In this document: piece after piece, positions 17,166 through 27,004 of the stretch
Position numbering within the stretch: position 1 is the first letter of the stretch
How the letters are laid out: every line of letters begins with the position of its first letter
Assembly (NCBI GenBank): GCA_944800085.1
Contig: CALYLO010000009.1
Span: 291,001 to 355,000 of the forward strand
Direction: 5' to 3'
Origin: Paenibacillus melissococcoides
GTDB taxonomy: Bacteria > Bacillota > Bacilli > Paenibacillales > Paenibacillaceae
DNA length: 64,000 bases
Position numbers and translations under genes: made by a program
The notes under the pieces: generated by a model
What the model was told of the DNA's origin: nothing
Database searches by the model: none
Seen by the model: the letters and a program-made list of their open reading frames with translations, nothing else

Positions 17166-18752
17166 GTGAAACTGATTAAGGATGACATCCAGGCCGATGT
17201 CGTAATCATTGGCGGAGGATTGGGGGGCGTCGCGTCTGCCTTGTCCGCCGCTAGAATGGGACTGCGTGTGGTGATGACGGAAGAGACGGATTGGATCGGC
17301 GGTCAATTGACGTCGCAGGGGGTTCCTCCCGATGAGCACAAGGTCATTGAAACGATGGGCTGCACCCGTACATACCGGGAGATCCGCGAGCGGGTGCGGG
17401 CTTATTACCGGGCGAACTATCCGCTTACCGAGCAAGCGGCGGACAATCCCCTGCTCAATCCCGGACGGGGATGGGTCAGCCGCCTCTGCCATGAGCCGAA
17501 GGTGGCCCTGCGCGTGCTGCATGACATGCTGGCGCCTTATACGAGCAGCGGCCGGATTACGATTCTCTACGAGACGATTCCGGTCGAGGCGGAGACGGAA
17601 GGCGATATCGTCCGTTCGGTCACGGTATCGCATGTGCGCACGCAGCAGTTGATCCGCTTGAGAGGTTCATACTTCCTCGACGCGACCGAATGCGGCGACC
17701 TGCTGCCGCTCGCCGGGGTGGAGCATGTGATCGGGGCCGAGTCCCGCGCGGAGACGGGCGAGCTGCATGCGTCAGAGGAGGCGAATCCGCTTGATAATCA
17801 GTCGTTCACGCATGTATTCGCTGTCGATTATTTTCCGGAAGGGAACTTTACGATCGAGAAGCCGGAGCAATATGATTTCTGGCGGCAGTATGTTCCGGAG
17901 CCGTCCATCTATCCTCTGTTAAGCATGTACACGATCAATGTCAATGATCCGACCAAGTACCGCAAATTCAACCTGTTCTCCGACGGCCAGGATCCAATGC
18001 CGCTGTGGACGTACCGGCGGGTTATCGACAAGGCCCTGTTCGAGCCGGGCTTCTACGATAGCGACATCACGCTGGTCAACTGGCCGCAGAACGATTACTA
18101 CCTGGGCCCGATTATCGGCGTAAGCGAGACAGAGAAGCAGAAGCATCTGGAGAATGCGAAGCAGTTGAGCTTCTCGCTCCTCTACTGGCTGCAGACGGAG
18201 ATACCGCGGCCGGACGGCGGCAAGGGCTACCCGGGCTTTCGCTTGCGCACAGACGTGCTGGGCACGGAGGATGGCATGGCCAAGGCGCCGTACATTCGCG
18301 AATCGCGCCGGATCAAAGCGCGCTATACCATTACCGAAGCCGATGTCGGCAAAGAGATGCGGGGAGAGGCAGGAATTCGCCGCTATCCCGACAGCATCGG
18401 CGTAGGCAGCTATCATCTGGATCTTCATACGACAACGGTCTCGCACCGCAAGTTCTACCTGCCTAGCTATCCATATGAGATTCCGCTGGGCGCCCTGCTG
18501 CCTGTCCGGATGACCAATCTATTGCCGGTATGTAAAAATATCGGTACGACCCAAGTATCCAACGGCAGCTACCGGCTTCATCCGACGGAATGGAATATTG
18601 GCGAATCGGCAGGCTATCTGGTCGCCTATTCGCTGCAGCATCAGGTTACGCCGCATCAAGTGCATGAGGAGCCGTCCCATCTCGAATGCTTCCAGTCCCT
18701 CATTCAGGAGAAGGGCGTCCAGATCCATTGGCCGGATGGCTTCGAGATGTAG
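17166..18752 (+). CDS. FAD-dependent oxidoreductase (FAD_oxidored family)
   Basis: A 528-residue flavoprotein. The dinucleotide-binding motif IIGGGLGGVASALSAARMG is near residue 15, followed by an acidic strand end (VVMTEETDWIGGQLTSQG) typical of the FAD_oxidored group. The C-terminal part has LPVCKNIGTTQVSNGSYRL, where such proteins contact FAD. No signal peptide is seen. Genes of this group often sit with sugar-related isomerases and lipoproteins in Paenibacillus and may act on polyols or sugar acids. The broken isomerase upstream supports that link. The real substrate is unknown. AAAGGGAGGG precedes the ATG. Confidence 0.85.
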   Translation: MKLIKDDIQADVVIIGGGLGGVASALSAARMGLRVVMTEETDWIGGQLTSQGVPPDEHKVIETMGCTRTYREIRERVRAYYRANYPLTEQAADNPLLNPGRGWVSRLCHEPKVALRVLHDMLAPYTSSGRITILYETIPVEAETEGDIVRSVTVSHVRTQQLIRLRGSYFLDATECGDLLPLAGVEHVIGAESRAETGELHASEEANPLDNQSFTHVFAVDYFPEGNFTIEKPEQYDFWRQYVPEPSIYPLLSMYTINVNDPTKYRKFNLFSDGQDPMPLWTYRRVIDKALFEPGFYDSDITLVNWPQNDYYLGPIIGVSETEKQKHLENAKQLSFSLLYWLQTEIPRPDGGKGYPGFRLRTDVLGTEDGMAKAPYIRESRRIKARYTITEADVGKEMRGEAGIRRYPDSIGVGSYHLDLHTTTVSHRKFYLPSYPYEIPLGALLPVRMTNLLPVCKNIGTTQVSNGSYRLHPTEWNIGESAGYLVAYSLQHQVTPHQVHEEPSHLECFQSLIQEKGVQIHWPDGFEM

Positions 18753-18878
18753 TTCCCGCCGGAACGGAAGAGGGGGGCGTCGGCCTCCCTTTTTCATGTC
18801 CCCGCCACTACCCGAATTGCGCCGCGGATGCGCCTCGCCAAGACCGGCCCGGCGAACGGCACAGGAGAGGCAGCCGGA

Positions 18879-19262
18879 TCAATAGGTCTTCATGCCGGTG
18901 CCAAGGACGACGACGCGCTTCGTTCCGTGTTCCTCCAGCACTTTGACGCTGATCTGAGCCCCTTCCTGGAATTTCGGAATGTGTAACATATGAACGGCTG
19001 TTTTGATTTCGATTGGAAAAGAATCTCCGTTCGGCATCGCCACGTCCAATGCGAGCAGAACAACAGGTTGATCATCGATTCGGGTTGTTGTCGGCGACAG
19101 GGACATAATTGTGGCGGAAGCGAGGATGCCTCGCGTCATCACTTCATGCTCTTGTTGTCTGGCGCGCTTTTTCTTGCGCACGATAGACGATACCACGCAC
19201 AATACAATGATAATATCGATCACCAAAATTCCAATGATGATCCACAGCGTCGTATTCTCCAT
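18879..19262 (-). CDS. Membrane-anchored protein of unknown function
   Basis: A 127-residue protein starting MENTTLW at 19262, chosen because AAGGAGAATCCGA precedes it. An N-terminal transmembrane helix (about residues 6-28, IIIGILVIDIIIVLCVVSSIV) is followed by a basic stop (RKKKRARQQ). A soluble beta-rich domain of about 95 residues follows (ILASATIMSLSPTTT, PVVLLALDVAMPNG, VVVLGTGM). The layout suggests a cytoplasmic domain held at the membrane. I do not recognise a specific family. Confidence 0.65.
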   Translation of the reverse strand: MENTTLWIIIGILVIDIIIVLCVVSSIVRKKKRARQQEHEVMTRGILASATIMSLSPTTTRIDDQPVVLLALDVAMPNGDSFPIEIKTAVHMLHIPKFQEGAQISVKVLEEHGTKRVVVLGTGMKTY

Positions 19263-19644
19263 TCGGATTCTCCTTCGTCTCGGACAGGAAGCCGCCGGAG
19301 CCTGCATGGCAGGCAAGCAATTTGAGCGCAAGGCCCGGAGGAGCCTTGGACCGCATTGTTGCTGTTAGCGGTATCCCTATCTGCATCGTGTTGTGCCATC
19401 CCATTTGCATAGATTCAGGCACGGGGCGGGGCATGGGCCGCCGCTTCCGCTTCCGAACAATATACAGAAGAGGGGACTTCTATTGTATCAACCATTCATT
19501 TCCACCGTCCCGTGACTTTGGATTCATTTTGCGGCATTTCAGGCCCAAAATGTGAAACCGGTACATGACTTTTACCCGGCATGTGGAAAAAGAATAGGTT
19601 GCCGTAACTATAGGAATGTCCAATATCGCCACGGAGGGCTACCC
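19263..19644. other. Gap without a supported gene
   Basis: The 380 nt between the membrane protein and the STM4015-like remnant hold no convincing frame, repeat or terminator. They presumably contain the two divergent promoters, but I see no strong match to -35/-10 boxes. Confidence 0.5.
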
Positions 19645-20170
19645 ATGATTGAAATTCGTTTATCGGTTGGATATGAAGAATATGAAGAGGGAGAGAGGAT
19701 GTCTGGGCTGATCGAGAAGCTGGCAGCCGGAGAGCATAGTGAGCAGCTCGTCAGCCTAATTATCGGCGATTGGGGACAGGCCTACGAGAATTCCCCTGAC
19801 AGCTTCCTCGATACCCTGATTGGAATCGGGAATGCATGCGCGGCTTAAGGAGTTGGTCATTATTTGCGGCGGACTGCCCGCAGAGGTGCTGGCCGACATC
19901 CGGAACGCGAAGCTGCCGGAGCTGCGGAAGCTGGAGCTGTATCTCGGCGTCGATGAATACGGCTTCTCCGGTTCGCTCGATGACGTGCTGTCCGTAGCGA
20001 AGCCCGGTTTATTTCCGAAGCTGACCTATCTCGGATTGAAGGACAGCGAGATTCAGGACGAGATTGCGCAAGCGCTGGCCGATGCGCCGATTCTGGATCA
20101 ACTGGAGACGCTCGATCTGTCATACGGCACCTTGTCGGACGCAGGCGCGGAAGCGCTGCTCGCCCGGCTT
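19645..20170 (+). pseudogene. STM4015-type leucine-rich protein, shifted and fused to the next gene
   Basis: It starts at ATG 19645 after GGAGGGCTACCC. The first frame gives the family N-terminus EIRLSVGYEEYEEGERM and SLIIGDWGQAYENSPDSF and stops at 19848. One frame over, the LRR part follows: ARLKELVIICGG, LPELRKLELYLGVDEYGF, LFPKLTYLGLKDSEIQDE and LETLDLSYGTLSDAGAEALL. The LRR frame then runs without a stop into STM4014-like sequence, so both the middle of this gene and the intergenic DNA are deleted. The cluster function is unknown even where intact. Confidence 0.6.
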
Positions 20171-20755
20171 CGGCTGGAGGCGTCATCTGCCGGCATCCCG
20201 GTGCGCTGGGTGAACGATCCCGCAGACATCGCGGTTATGTTCGACAAGCGGCGCTGCTGGGAGCATCTCTCCCGGCATGGCGTGCGCATGCCCCCTCTCC
20301 CTGCCCTGGCCGGCTCGATTGCCGGCTATGAAGAGCTGCAGGCCGCCATCCGCTCCAGCGGCATGCACCGCCTCTTCCTTAAGCTGGCCTGCGGCTCCGG
20401 GGCGGCCGGGGTCATCGCGTATCAGTGCCAGCCCGCGACCGGGGCCGAACTGGCGGTCACGACGCTGGAGATGGAGGAACGGGCGGGAGAGACCGTCTTT
20501 TACAATTCCGTCCGCCTGCGGCAATACCGGGACCATGCGGAGATCCGCCGCATGGTCGACTGGCTGTGCGGAGAAGGGGCCATGTGGAGCGCTGGATCGC
20601 GAAGGAGCGCCTCGACGGCAAATCATTCGATGTGCGCCTGCTCGCCGTGAACGGGTCGGCTTGCCATGCCGTCCTGCGGCTCAGCTCCAGCCCGATCACG
20701 AACCTGCATCTGCGGAATGAGCGCCGTCCGCTGGACGAAGGCATGATCGCTTCCG
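20171..20755 (+). pseudogene. STM4014-type ATP-grasp protein, 5' end lost, shifted
   Basis: After the LRR part the frame continues as ASSAGIPVRWVNDPADIAVM, FDKRRCWEHLSRHGVRMPP, LFLKLACGSGAAGVIAYQC and VFYNSVRLRQYRDHAEI, typical of the STM4014 family with an ATP-grasp fold. Near 20580 the frame shifts and the C-terminal part reads VERWIAKERLDGKSFDVRL and ITNLHLRNERRP. It then joins STM4012-like sequence without a stop. The first 100 residues or so of the family are absent. Confidence 0.6.
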
Positions 20756-21039
20756 GGGTGGCGGAAGCGGGTTACACGCAATATTCGATGCGGCACTATC
20801 TGCTGAAGGCGATTCTGCATCGCGAAGGGCTGGAGCTGGCCGCCTATGCGGAGCGCTTCGGCAGAGAGGCGATGCGGCAGCATCCCGAACTGGAGCAGCT
20901 GCTGCGCCTCGGCCTGGCCGAGTTGGAAGCGGGCGTGCTGCGGCTGACGGCGCTCGGGATGGCGTATTCCGACGCGCTCGGGGACGAGCTGATCACCGCC
21001 GACGTGAGAGAGCGGATGGAAGGATATGAGCTGCGATGA
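20756..21039 (+). pseudogene. C-terminal piece of an STM4012-type radical SAM protein
   Basis: Sequence from AGYTQYSMRHYLLKAILHRE to LRLTALGMAYSDALGDEL matches the HemN-like C-terminal domain found in STM4012-type radical SAM proteins. The [4Fe-4S] part is missing. It is fused in frame to the ATP-grasp remnant before it, which shows that a deletion of a kilobase or more removed the gene boundary. Its stop overlaps the STM4011-like start (ATGAGG), as expected in the intact operon. Confidence 0.55.
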
Positions 21040-21717
21040 GGGCGGTGCTCTATTACCGGGGGAAGCTGTTGTCCTGCAATTACGCCTGCCCGTATTGCCC
21101 GTTCAGCAAGACGAAGGACAGCGGGGAGACGCTTGCCCAGGACAAGCGCCAACTGGAGACGTTCATGGGCTGGATTCGGGCCCAGGAGGAAGCCGGGACG
21201 GCTTTTTGTCGCAATGCAGGCGGCTGTATGAGCAGGGCATCTCCTTCAGCGTCGGCACCGTCGGGGTCCGAAGCGCCTTCGCGCGATCGAGGAGATCCGG
21301 CGCCTGCTACCGGAAGACGTATACGTCTGGGTCAACGCCTATAAGGATCGGCCGGATTACTATGCGGCAGAAGAAGTAAAGCGGCTGCAAGGCGTCGATC
21401 CTTATTTTGCGATCAATCTGAGGGATTACGACAGCCTCGGCCGGCCCTGCGCAGCAGGGGAGTCTGTCTTCTACGTTCAGGGCTCCGGCATCGTGAAGCG
21501 ATGCTACCAGGATCGGCGCGTCATCGGCCATCTGTATCGGGACGGGCTGTAAGGGCTGGCGGCTGAGCGTGCCTGCGGAATGAAGAACTGCGGCTGCTAT
21601 ATCGGGTATATTCATATGCCGGAGCTGGAGCTGGGCGAAGTGTACGCGGAGGGACTGCTGGAGCGCAATCCTATGCGGCATGATTCACTACGAAAGGAGG
21701 GAACGAAGATTGTCTGA
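21036..21717 (+). pseudogene. STM4011-type radical SAM protein, shifted and deleted
   Basis: The N-terminus is intact with the radical SAM cysteines (MRAVLYYRGKLLSCNYACPY, CxxxCxxC). Breaks then occur: FMGWIRAQEEAGTAF, RLYEQGISFSVGTVGVRS, and in the next frame EEIRRLLPEDVYVWVNAYKD and VDPYFAINLRDYDSLGRPC. A stop at about 21550 is followed by ERACGMKNCGCYIGYIHMPE to the end at 21717. Intact relatives have about 300 residues. It ends next to the cysC ribosome site. Confidence 0.6.
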
Positions 21718-22239
21718 ACACGCATTCACATTATGGCTGACGGGATACTCCGGGGCGGGCAAGACGACGATGGCGCAGGCGATCGCGGCCTCGCTCCGCT
21801 CGCATGGCCGCCGGGTCGAATGTCTCGACGGCGATGAGCTTCGCGCCGCCATCGGCAAGGTCTCGGCTTCAGCCGGCAAGACCGGATGGAGAATATCCGC
21901 CGGATCGTATATATTAGCGGGCTGCTGGCCCGCAACGGAATTATTCCGGCCGTCTCGGTGATCAGCCCGTACCGGGACATGCGCGCTTACGCGAGCGAGC
22001 GGTTGGCGCCCTTCGTCGAAGTGTTCGTCGATTGTCCGCTGGACGAGTGCGAACGGCGCGATCCGAAGGGCTTGTACGCCCGGGCGAGGGAAGGAGATAT
22101 CCCGATGTACACCGGCGTCTCGGATGGGTACGAGCCTCCGGAGGCGCCCGAGATTGTCCTCCCGCCGGATCGCTGCTCCGTGGAGGAAGGGGTGCAGCTC
22201 GCGCTGAACCGGCTGAAGGAGCTGTCCTTGCTTACCTAG
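21710..22239 (+). pseudogene. cysC: Adenylylsulfate kinase, one-base frameshift
   Basis: APS kinase phosphorylates adenylylsulfate to PAPS in sulfate assimilation. A TTG start follows GAAAGGAGGG. The first frame has the P-loop LTGYSGAGKTTMAQAI and RRVECLDGDELRAAIGK. The rest is one base away: MENIRRIVYISGLLARNG, VFVDCPLDECERRDPKGLY and PMYTGVSDGYEPPE. Adding a single G in AAGGTCTCGGC restores the conserved GKGLGFSRQDR. The remainder is intact and of normal length, so this is either a fresh mutation or a base-call error. It stands alone, without the other sulfate genes. Confidence 0.75.
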
Positions 22240-22344
22240 TAGTCATGGTCATGGCTCTCCGCCAGGCGGCTTGCGTCCGACTTCTTGAGGCGGAGGCGGA
22301 GAGGGGCGGATAGTGGTGCGGCAAGGAAACAGCCGGCCGTGATG

Positions 22345-23415
22345 CTACTCCTGACCGGCTTCGTTCAGATAAGGCCGAACATCTTCGATCGGGATGGCAA
22401 GTCCGACATCGATCGATTCCTCGCCCTGCTTCACGGTCGAGGTGGCGAAGACGACGGCGATGACGCGGCCTTGCTCGTTCAGGACCGGGCTCCCGCTGTT
22501 GCCTGAGTGGATCGGAGCCTGAATCATCAGCACGGGCCGCTCGCGCTGCTGCAGCGGGGTCAGACCGAGAATCTTGCCTTCGATAGCGATATGATAGAAG
22601 GAGAGCGGGTTGCCGATGATATGAACTTGGGAGCCTTCCCGCCATCCGGAGTTCGTCTCCAGCGGCAGAGCAGGCAAAGCATCCGGACTGTCCCGCAGCT
22701 TCAATACGGCTACATCCAAGGCGGCGTCGCTTGCGATCACGTCGGCGAGATACGTTTTATTATTTTGAAACGTGACCGATCCGGTCTTATCCTCCGCCAT
22801 CACGTGGCGGTTCGTAATGATGATGCCTTCCGCGGACACATTGAAGCCGGTGCCCTTCCGATCCCGCGCATTGACGACGACGACCGCCTGCTTGAATTGC
22901 TGGATCTGTTCACTCTGCGATAATTCCTTGTCCGCATGGAGGAAGCGGAGGGCAGGCAGATTGTAGATCTGCGGCCAGAACGCGATCACATTGCCGAACA
23001 GGAGCAGGGCAAGCAATATCGTTATCGATTTAGCCATCCATTTTCTTCGCGGACCAGGCTCCAGATCCTCCTCTTCGTACTCGTCCTCCCGAATCCACTG
23101 CTCGAATTCTGCTTCGGTTAACGGTTCCGAATGGCCGTGCTGCGGCCATTCGCCGGGCCGCTGCGCCATGGCGGAGGGCTGCCGTTCGCTGGAGGCTTCC
23201 GCCGATCCGGCTTGGGCCTGTTCATCGCACGGCTCTTCTTCCCGGAGGTTCATGCCTTCGCTCGCATCCCGATCATCCATCGTCTCCTTGCCGGCGGCGG
23301 AGACATCCCGGGCATCCCCGCTCTCGCTTACGGAGCTCCCGGGAACGGACCGCTGTGCCGATTCCTCGGCCGGATCGGACGCTCGCCTCGCCTCGTTCGG
23401 CTTGCTTGGATTCAT
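22345..23415 (-). CDS. Membrane-anchored trypsin-like serine protease (HtrA-like, no PDZ)
   Basis: A 356-residue protein. Residues 1-125 are hydrophilic and acidic and lie in the cytoplasm. A single transmembrane helix (about 129-146, SITILLALLLFGNVIAFW) leads to an extracellular protease domain. The triad is visible: His204 in TNRHVMA, Asp234 in ALDVAVLKL and Ser307 in SGNSGSP. There is no PDZ domain, unlike DegP/HtrA, and relatives with this plan are common in Bacillales. It probably cleaves damaged or exported proteins at the cell surface. It is a single gene on the minus strand. Confidence 0.85.
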   Translation of the reverse strand: MNPSKPNEARRASDPAEESAQRSVPGSSVSESGDARDVSAAGKETMDDRDASEGMNLREEEPCDEQAQAGSAEASSERQPSAMAQRPGEWPQHGHSEPLTEAEFEQWIREDEYEEEDLEPGPRRKWMAKSITILLALLLFGNVIAFWPQIYNLPALRFLHADKELSQSEQIQQFKQAVVVVNARDRKGTGFNVSAEGIIITNRHVMAEDKTGSVTFQNNKTYLADVIASDAALDVAVLKLRDSPDALPALPLETNSGWREGSQVHIIGNPLSFYHIAIEGKILGLTPLQQRERPVLMIQAPIHSGNSGSPVLNEQGRVIAVVFATSTVKQGEESIDVGLAIPIEDVRPYLNEAGQE

Positions 23416-23763
23416 CGCTTTATCCTCCTCGCATCAGATTCGTGCAGAGAACCTGGAAAGTGTCATGCCCTTGCTGCGGGGCTCATACGGATATTATAGC
23501 AAATCGCCTTCCGGTCAACGAACCAATCGGCCTGTCTGGAAGGCTGGACGGGATGCAAAGTACGATGTGAAGTAGTAGAATGAGGAAAAAACTCGTTGCT
23601 GCCGGCCGATCCTGATTGAAGCTGGAGCTTAGCGGGTACTTATTGTGGAGAGGACGGTTCGATTTTTGCAGAGCCAGAGACCAGGCCAACGTTATTCGCT
23701 TCTTCGCCATTCGCCAGGCAAAGGCTGTATCCCCAAGCTGATCATGAAGAGGAGGAATCCCCG
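23416..23763. other. Gap between two divergent genes
   Basis: About 350 nt with no convincing gene. On the minus strand TATAAT (23498-23493) could serve the protease gene, but the nearest -35-like TTGACC is only 14 nt away, so the promoter is uncertain. No repeats were seen. Confidence 0.4.
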
Positions 23764-24009
23764 ATGTTATGGGATGTTCGAATCAATGTGCACCGCTACG
23801 ATCCTTATCATTCTTGGTATGCGCACCTTGGCGCGAGACCGGCGAACCGCAGAGGCCTCTCCCGCACCAAGCCCAGCTTCCATGACATTCTGCATGAGAA
23901 GCGGAAGCGGGCCGGTCACCGGGAGCGACAAGCAGACCGGCAGGCCAAGCCGGGGAAGGAGCATGCCATCGTTGCCCGGCCAGCACGGCTGCAGCCTCCG
24001 CTCGGGTAG
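23764..24009 (+). CDS. Small basic protein of unknown function
   Basis: An 81-residue frame begins at an ATG preceded by GAAGAGGAGGAATCCCCG, a strong ribosome site. The N-terminus (MLWDVRINVHRYDPYHSWYA) is rich in aromatic residues, and the rest is very basic (KPSFHDILHEKRKR). No membrane segment or family is recognised. The ribosome site is the main support; the C-terminal half could be read-through of non-coding DNA. Confidence 0.45.
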   Translation: MLWDVRINVHRYDPYHSWYAHLGARPANRRGLSRTKPSFHDILHEKRKRAGHRERQADRQAKPGKEHAIVARPARLQPPLG

Positions 24010-24098
24010 CGAGCGCTGCAGCCCGGAACGCACCGCCCGCGCGGTAGCCCGCGTCCCGTGTTCCGCCGCAGGCGGGTGCCGCTCATTTACGTTACACG

Positions 24099-25250
24099 TT
24101 ATCCGAGATGTTCGAGAATGGTCCGGTATGCCGTGACCGCCTCGCAATCGTGAACATTGAACACGGTTGGATCGATGCCGGACTTGACGATGACGGCATG
24201 ATGCCGCCGATTGATATAGATGTGCTGCCCGTAAATGCCGCGGGCCATCATTTCCGAGCCGTCGCTGCCGCGCGGCGTCCACCACTGATACTGATAGCCG
24301 AAGCACTCCTCGGCTTGCCCTGCCTGCAGGTCGGCCCGATCGGGAATGACCGATTCCTTCATCCACTTCTCCGAAATAATCTGCCGGCCGTTACAGGCCC
24401 CCTGATGCAGGACAAGGCGGCCGAATTTCGCGTAGTCCCGCAAAGCCGCATTCAAGAAAGCGTAGGCAATCTCATTGCCGTGCAGGTCGGTGTTCCAATA
24501 AGCGTCGTATTCCATGCCAAGCGGCTGCCACAGCTTTTCCTCCAAATAAACCGATGTCTTCTTCCCGGTCGTCCGCTCCAGCAGCATGGACAGCACTTGG
24601 GTATCCACGCTCTTGTATTGGTAATGCCCCGGCGGCTGCAGGCGCGTCAGGTTGCGCACGAACTGCGGGATCGGCATTGCCGTCTCCCCGAAGACATCAT
24701 TGAAAATGGTATAAATCTCCGCATCGGGATCGGCGTAATCTTCGTTGAAGCGAACGCCGGAGGACATTTGCAGCACATCCTTGATGGTTGCTCCGTCATA
24801 GCCGCTTCCGGACAGCTCCGGCAAGTACCGCGTTACCGGATCATGGACATCCCGCATCGCGCCTTCGTCGAAGGCGATGCCCATCAGGGCCGAGACGAAC
24901 GATTTGGCGACCGACATCGACATGGCGGTCGATTCCCGCGTATATCCGTTAAAATAGCGCTCCGCCACGACGGCATCATCCTTGATGACCAGCCAACCGG
25001 TGGCTTTCACCTTGTCCATATATTGCCCGACGGTGGATGTTTGGCCGTTGTAGCTGTAGCGGACATCGCCCAGATTTTGCAAGTTCTCGGAGAACCGGAA
25101 CTTGTCTGCCGGCGCGTGAATATCGCGCTTCGGCAAAATATGGTCCATATTGCGGAAATTCCAGGCAATATGATCCTCCTTCAGCAGCGTACTCAGCTTG
25201 GCGAGATCGTATTGGGGCTGGCCTGCCCCGGTTTGCGCGGCTGTCTTCAT
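24099..25250 (-). CDS. Serine hydrolase of the class C beta-lactamase fold
   Basis: A 383-residue protein with the S-x-x-K motif SVAK at 113-116 (MSMSVAKSFVSALMGIAFDEG), a Tyr motif in GHYQYKSVDTQ and a late GQHIYINRRH segment at the third motif position. This is the beta-lactamase/transpeptidase-like group that also holds esterase EstB and 6-aminohexanoate-dimer hydrolase NylB. The latter's overall layout is the closest I recall. There is no signal peptide, which argues against a role in peptidoglycan or lactam resistance and for a cytoplasmic esterase or amidase. GGGAGG precedes the start. Confidence 0.8.
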   Translation of the reverse strand: MKTAAQTGAGQPQYDLAKLSTLLKEDHIAWNFRNMDHILPKRDIHAPADKFRFSENLQNLGDVRYSYNGQTSTVGQYMDKVKATGWLVIKDDAVVAERYFNGYTRESTAMSMSVAKSFVSALMGIAFDEGAMRDVHDPVTRYLPELSGSGYDGATIKDVLQMSSGVRFNEDYADPDAEIYTIFNDVFGETAMPIPQFVRNLTRLQPPGHYQYKSVDTQVLSMLLERTTGKKTSVYLEEKLWQPLGMEYDAYWNTDLHGNEIAYAFLNAALRDYAKFGRLVLHQGACNGRQIISEKWMKESVIPDRADLQAGQAEECFGYQYQWWTPRGSDGSEMMARGIYGQHIYINRRHHAVIVKSGIDPTVFNVHDCEAVTAYRTILEHLG

Positions 25251-25468
25251 CGTTTTTCAAGCCTCCCATACTTTTATCTGTGCGTCTGCGCGGCACTTCC
25301 TTCATTGTACTGTACCCTGCAAGGAAGGACAAATTTTACCATGAAATCCAGGGACTGGGACAGGAACTGCCCGCTGCGTGTTGAACTGTTGGTGGCAGGT
25401 ATTTCCAATACAATTTCTCAAAGTCCAGGCTCCGATGCCAAGCGGGCAGACTTGGGAATCTGGAATAG

Positions 25469-26175
25469 CGGCTGCCGAAGCTGGTCCTGTATCTGAATCA
25501 GCATGTGACGGAATATGAGAAGCAGCTTGTCTCCGAGGCGGTGCTCTCCTCCTTATCCGATGGACCGAAAACGCGAGAGCAGTTAAAAGCCGAACTGAAG
25601 CACTCATTGACCCTCGAGCCTTCTCTCATAGACTATTTACTGTCTCCGTGGGGCGGCATACTTAAGGACTTGTCTTATAAGCGAATGGTGATTCACGGGA
25701 ACCCGTTCGAGCCGGAAATCGCATTCCATCTTACAAGCTCGTGGCTGCAGGACCGGCCCGACGTCCATCATGCGTATGATCAGGAAGTGCCGATCTCATT
25801 TCGATTGGCGATCTGCACGATAATAAAAACATAGATAGAATGAGCGCTGCGGCGGCCGCTCCGACAGTAAAGCTGCTGCCGAAGTTCGATCCGCTCTTAT
25901 TGGGACATAAAGAGAAGTTTTATATGGAAAGCGAGCATTACAAAAAAATTTATGGCGCGGCGGGCCATGTCCATGCGGCTGTCGTGATCAACGGCATGGT
26001 AGCGGGAACATGGAAAATGAAAGGAAAAAAAGTAGACATGCGCCTGTTTGAAAATGCAGATGGATATGCAGGTTTGCGGTCCGAACTCAGCCGCGAAGCA
26101 GAGATAACAGCCTCTTTTTACAACCAAAGCTCTCGGCTGCATCGTGCTGGCGCGGCTAACCCTTATTCCGGGTGA
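25469..26175 (+). pseudogene. Winged-helix AlkZ-like DNA glycosylase, deleted and shifted
   Basis: Two pieces in different frames belong to the AlkZ (HTH_42) family, which removes bulky or crosslinked bases. The first piece has YEKQLVSEAVLSSLSDGPKT and SPWGGILKDLSYKRMVIHG. The second has VKLLPKFDPLLLGHKEKFYM and HAAVVINGMVAGTWKMKGKK. About 100 residues between them, and the whole N-terminal third, are missing, and the frame shifts near 25800. Some decayed sequence of the N-terminus may lie at 25330-25468. The product cannot be functional. Confidence 0.65.
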
Positions 26176-26284
26176 TCCGAACCTCTATGAAAATGCCGCA
26201 GCAGTCCGTAGACGCAGCTTCCCGGGAAACGAATCACAACGTGACATGACAGTGAACCTGAGCATGCAAGGAGCGTGAGGAGCG

Positions 26285-26548
26285 ATGGCAACGAGCAAGA
26301 CAGCACGGGACGAAGACTTGACGCTGTGGTACGCGCGGCCCGCGGGCAAGTGGACGGAAGCGCTGCCGCTTGGCAACGGGCGCTTCGGGGCGATGGTGTT
26401 CGGCGGGGTGCGGCGCGAGCGAATCCAGCTCAACGAGGATACGCTGTGGGCAGGGCATCCGGTCAGCGAATATTGTGGAAGCGGCCGCGGCGGTTCACGC
26501 CGGAGGCGCGCTGCGAATCGCCGCTGGCGAGTGATGCGCGACGAATAA
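26285..26548 (+). pseudogene. N-terminal stub of a GH95 alpha-L-fucosidase
   Basis: It starts at ATG 26285 after AAGGAGCGTGAGGAG. Residues 1-60 match the start of glycoside hydrolase family 95: LTLWYARPAGKWTEALPLGN, RFGAMVFGGVRRERIQLNED and TLWAGHPVS. After SEYCGSG the sequence turns into arginine-rich out-of-frame text and ends at codon 88, whereas GH95 enzymes have over 700 residues. Nearly all of the gene is deleted. An intact GH29 fucosidase operon lies at 57971-62927. Confidence 0.7.
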
Positions 26549-26613
26549 AAGCGTTCCCGGCGCATCTCGGTGTGCTTGAAGGCGCGCTGCAGGCCGCGCG
26601 TGAACGGCTCAAT

Positions 26614-26791
26614 CCTGCAAATATGCAGGAATTATTCCCGAGGAAGGCGCATTCTTGCAAGGATTCCTGCGAAAATACAGCTTTTCATCCCATTTCTCTT
26701 CCATGCGAGCCGAAAAGGAGGGAATTGCTGTATATTTGCAGTTTTCCCTTTTCCAACAAGCGATGCAGGCGAGAATCCTGTACATTTGCAG
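26614..26791. repeat. Four CCTGCA-type hairpin units
   Basis: Short palindromes recur every 50-55 nt: CCTGCAAATATGCAGG (26614-26629), a degenerate CCTGCGAAAATACAG (26666-26680), CTGTATATTTGCAG (26729-26742) and CCTGTACATTTGCAGG (26776-26791). Each has 5-6 paired bases around a 4-nt loop, and several are followed by GAAT or TTTT. The same units occur at 57374-57503. This looks like a dispersed intergenic repeat family. Confidence 0.7.
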
Positions 26792-26980
26792 GAATGAGGA
26801 GCAGGCTCCATACCGAACCGGGAAAAGGTGCCGAATAAGGTACCACCGGTACGTACAGGAGAGGAACGATAGGCAGCCCCAACTCCCGGTCCCGGAAAGA
26901 GCGAAGGACGTATTTCTTACATCGGAGCAACATCCTGCGCAAGATGAAGTGATTTGTACCAATTTATTTACGATTTCACA

Positions 26981-27004
26981 TAGTGAAAGTGATTACTTTC
27001 ACTA
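26981..27004. promoter_or_regulatory. 10-bp palindromic operator before the flavoprotein gene
   Basis: TAGTGAAAGT and ACTTTCACTA are exact inverted copies with 4 nt between. A -10-like TATCAT lies at 27025-27030 with no good -35 box. The palindrome would be centred about 44 nt before the start point, where activators of the CRP/FNR class often bind. The site is not a clear match to known CRP or FNR consensus sequences. Confidence 0.55.
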
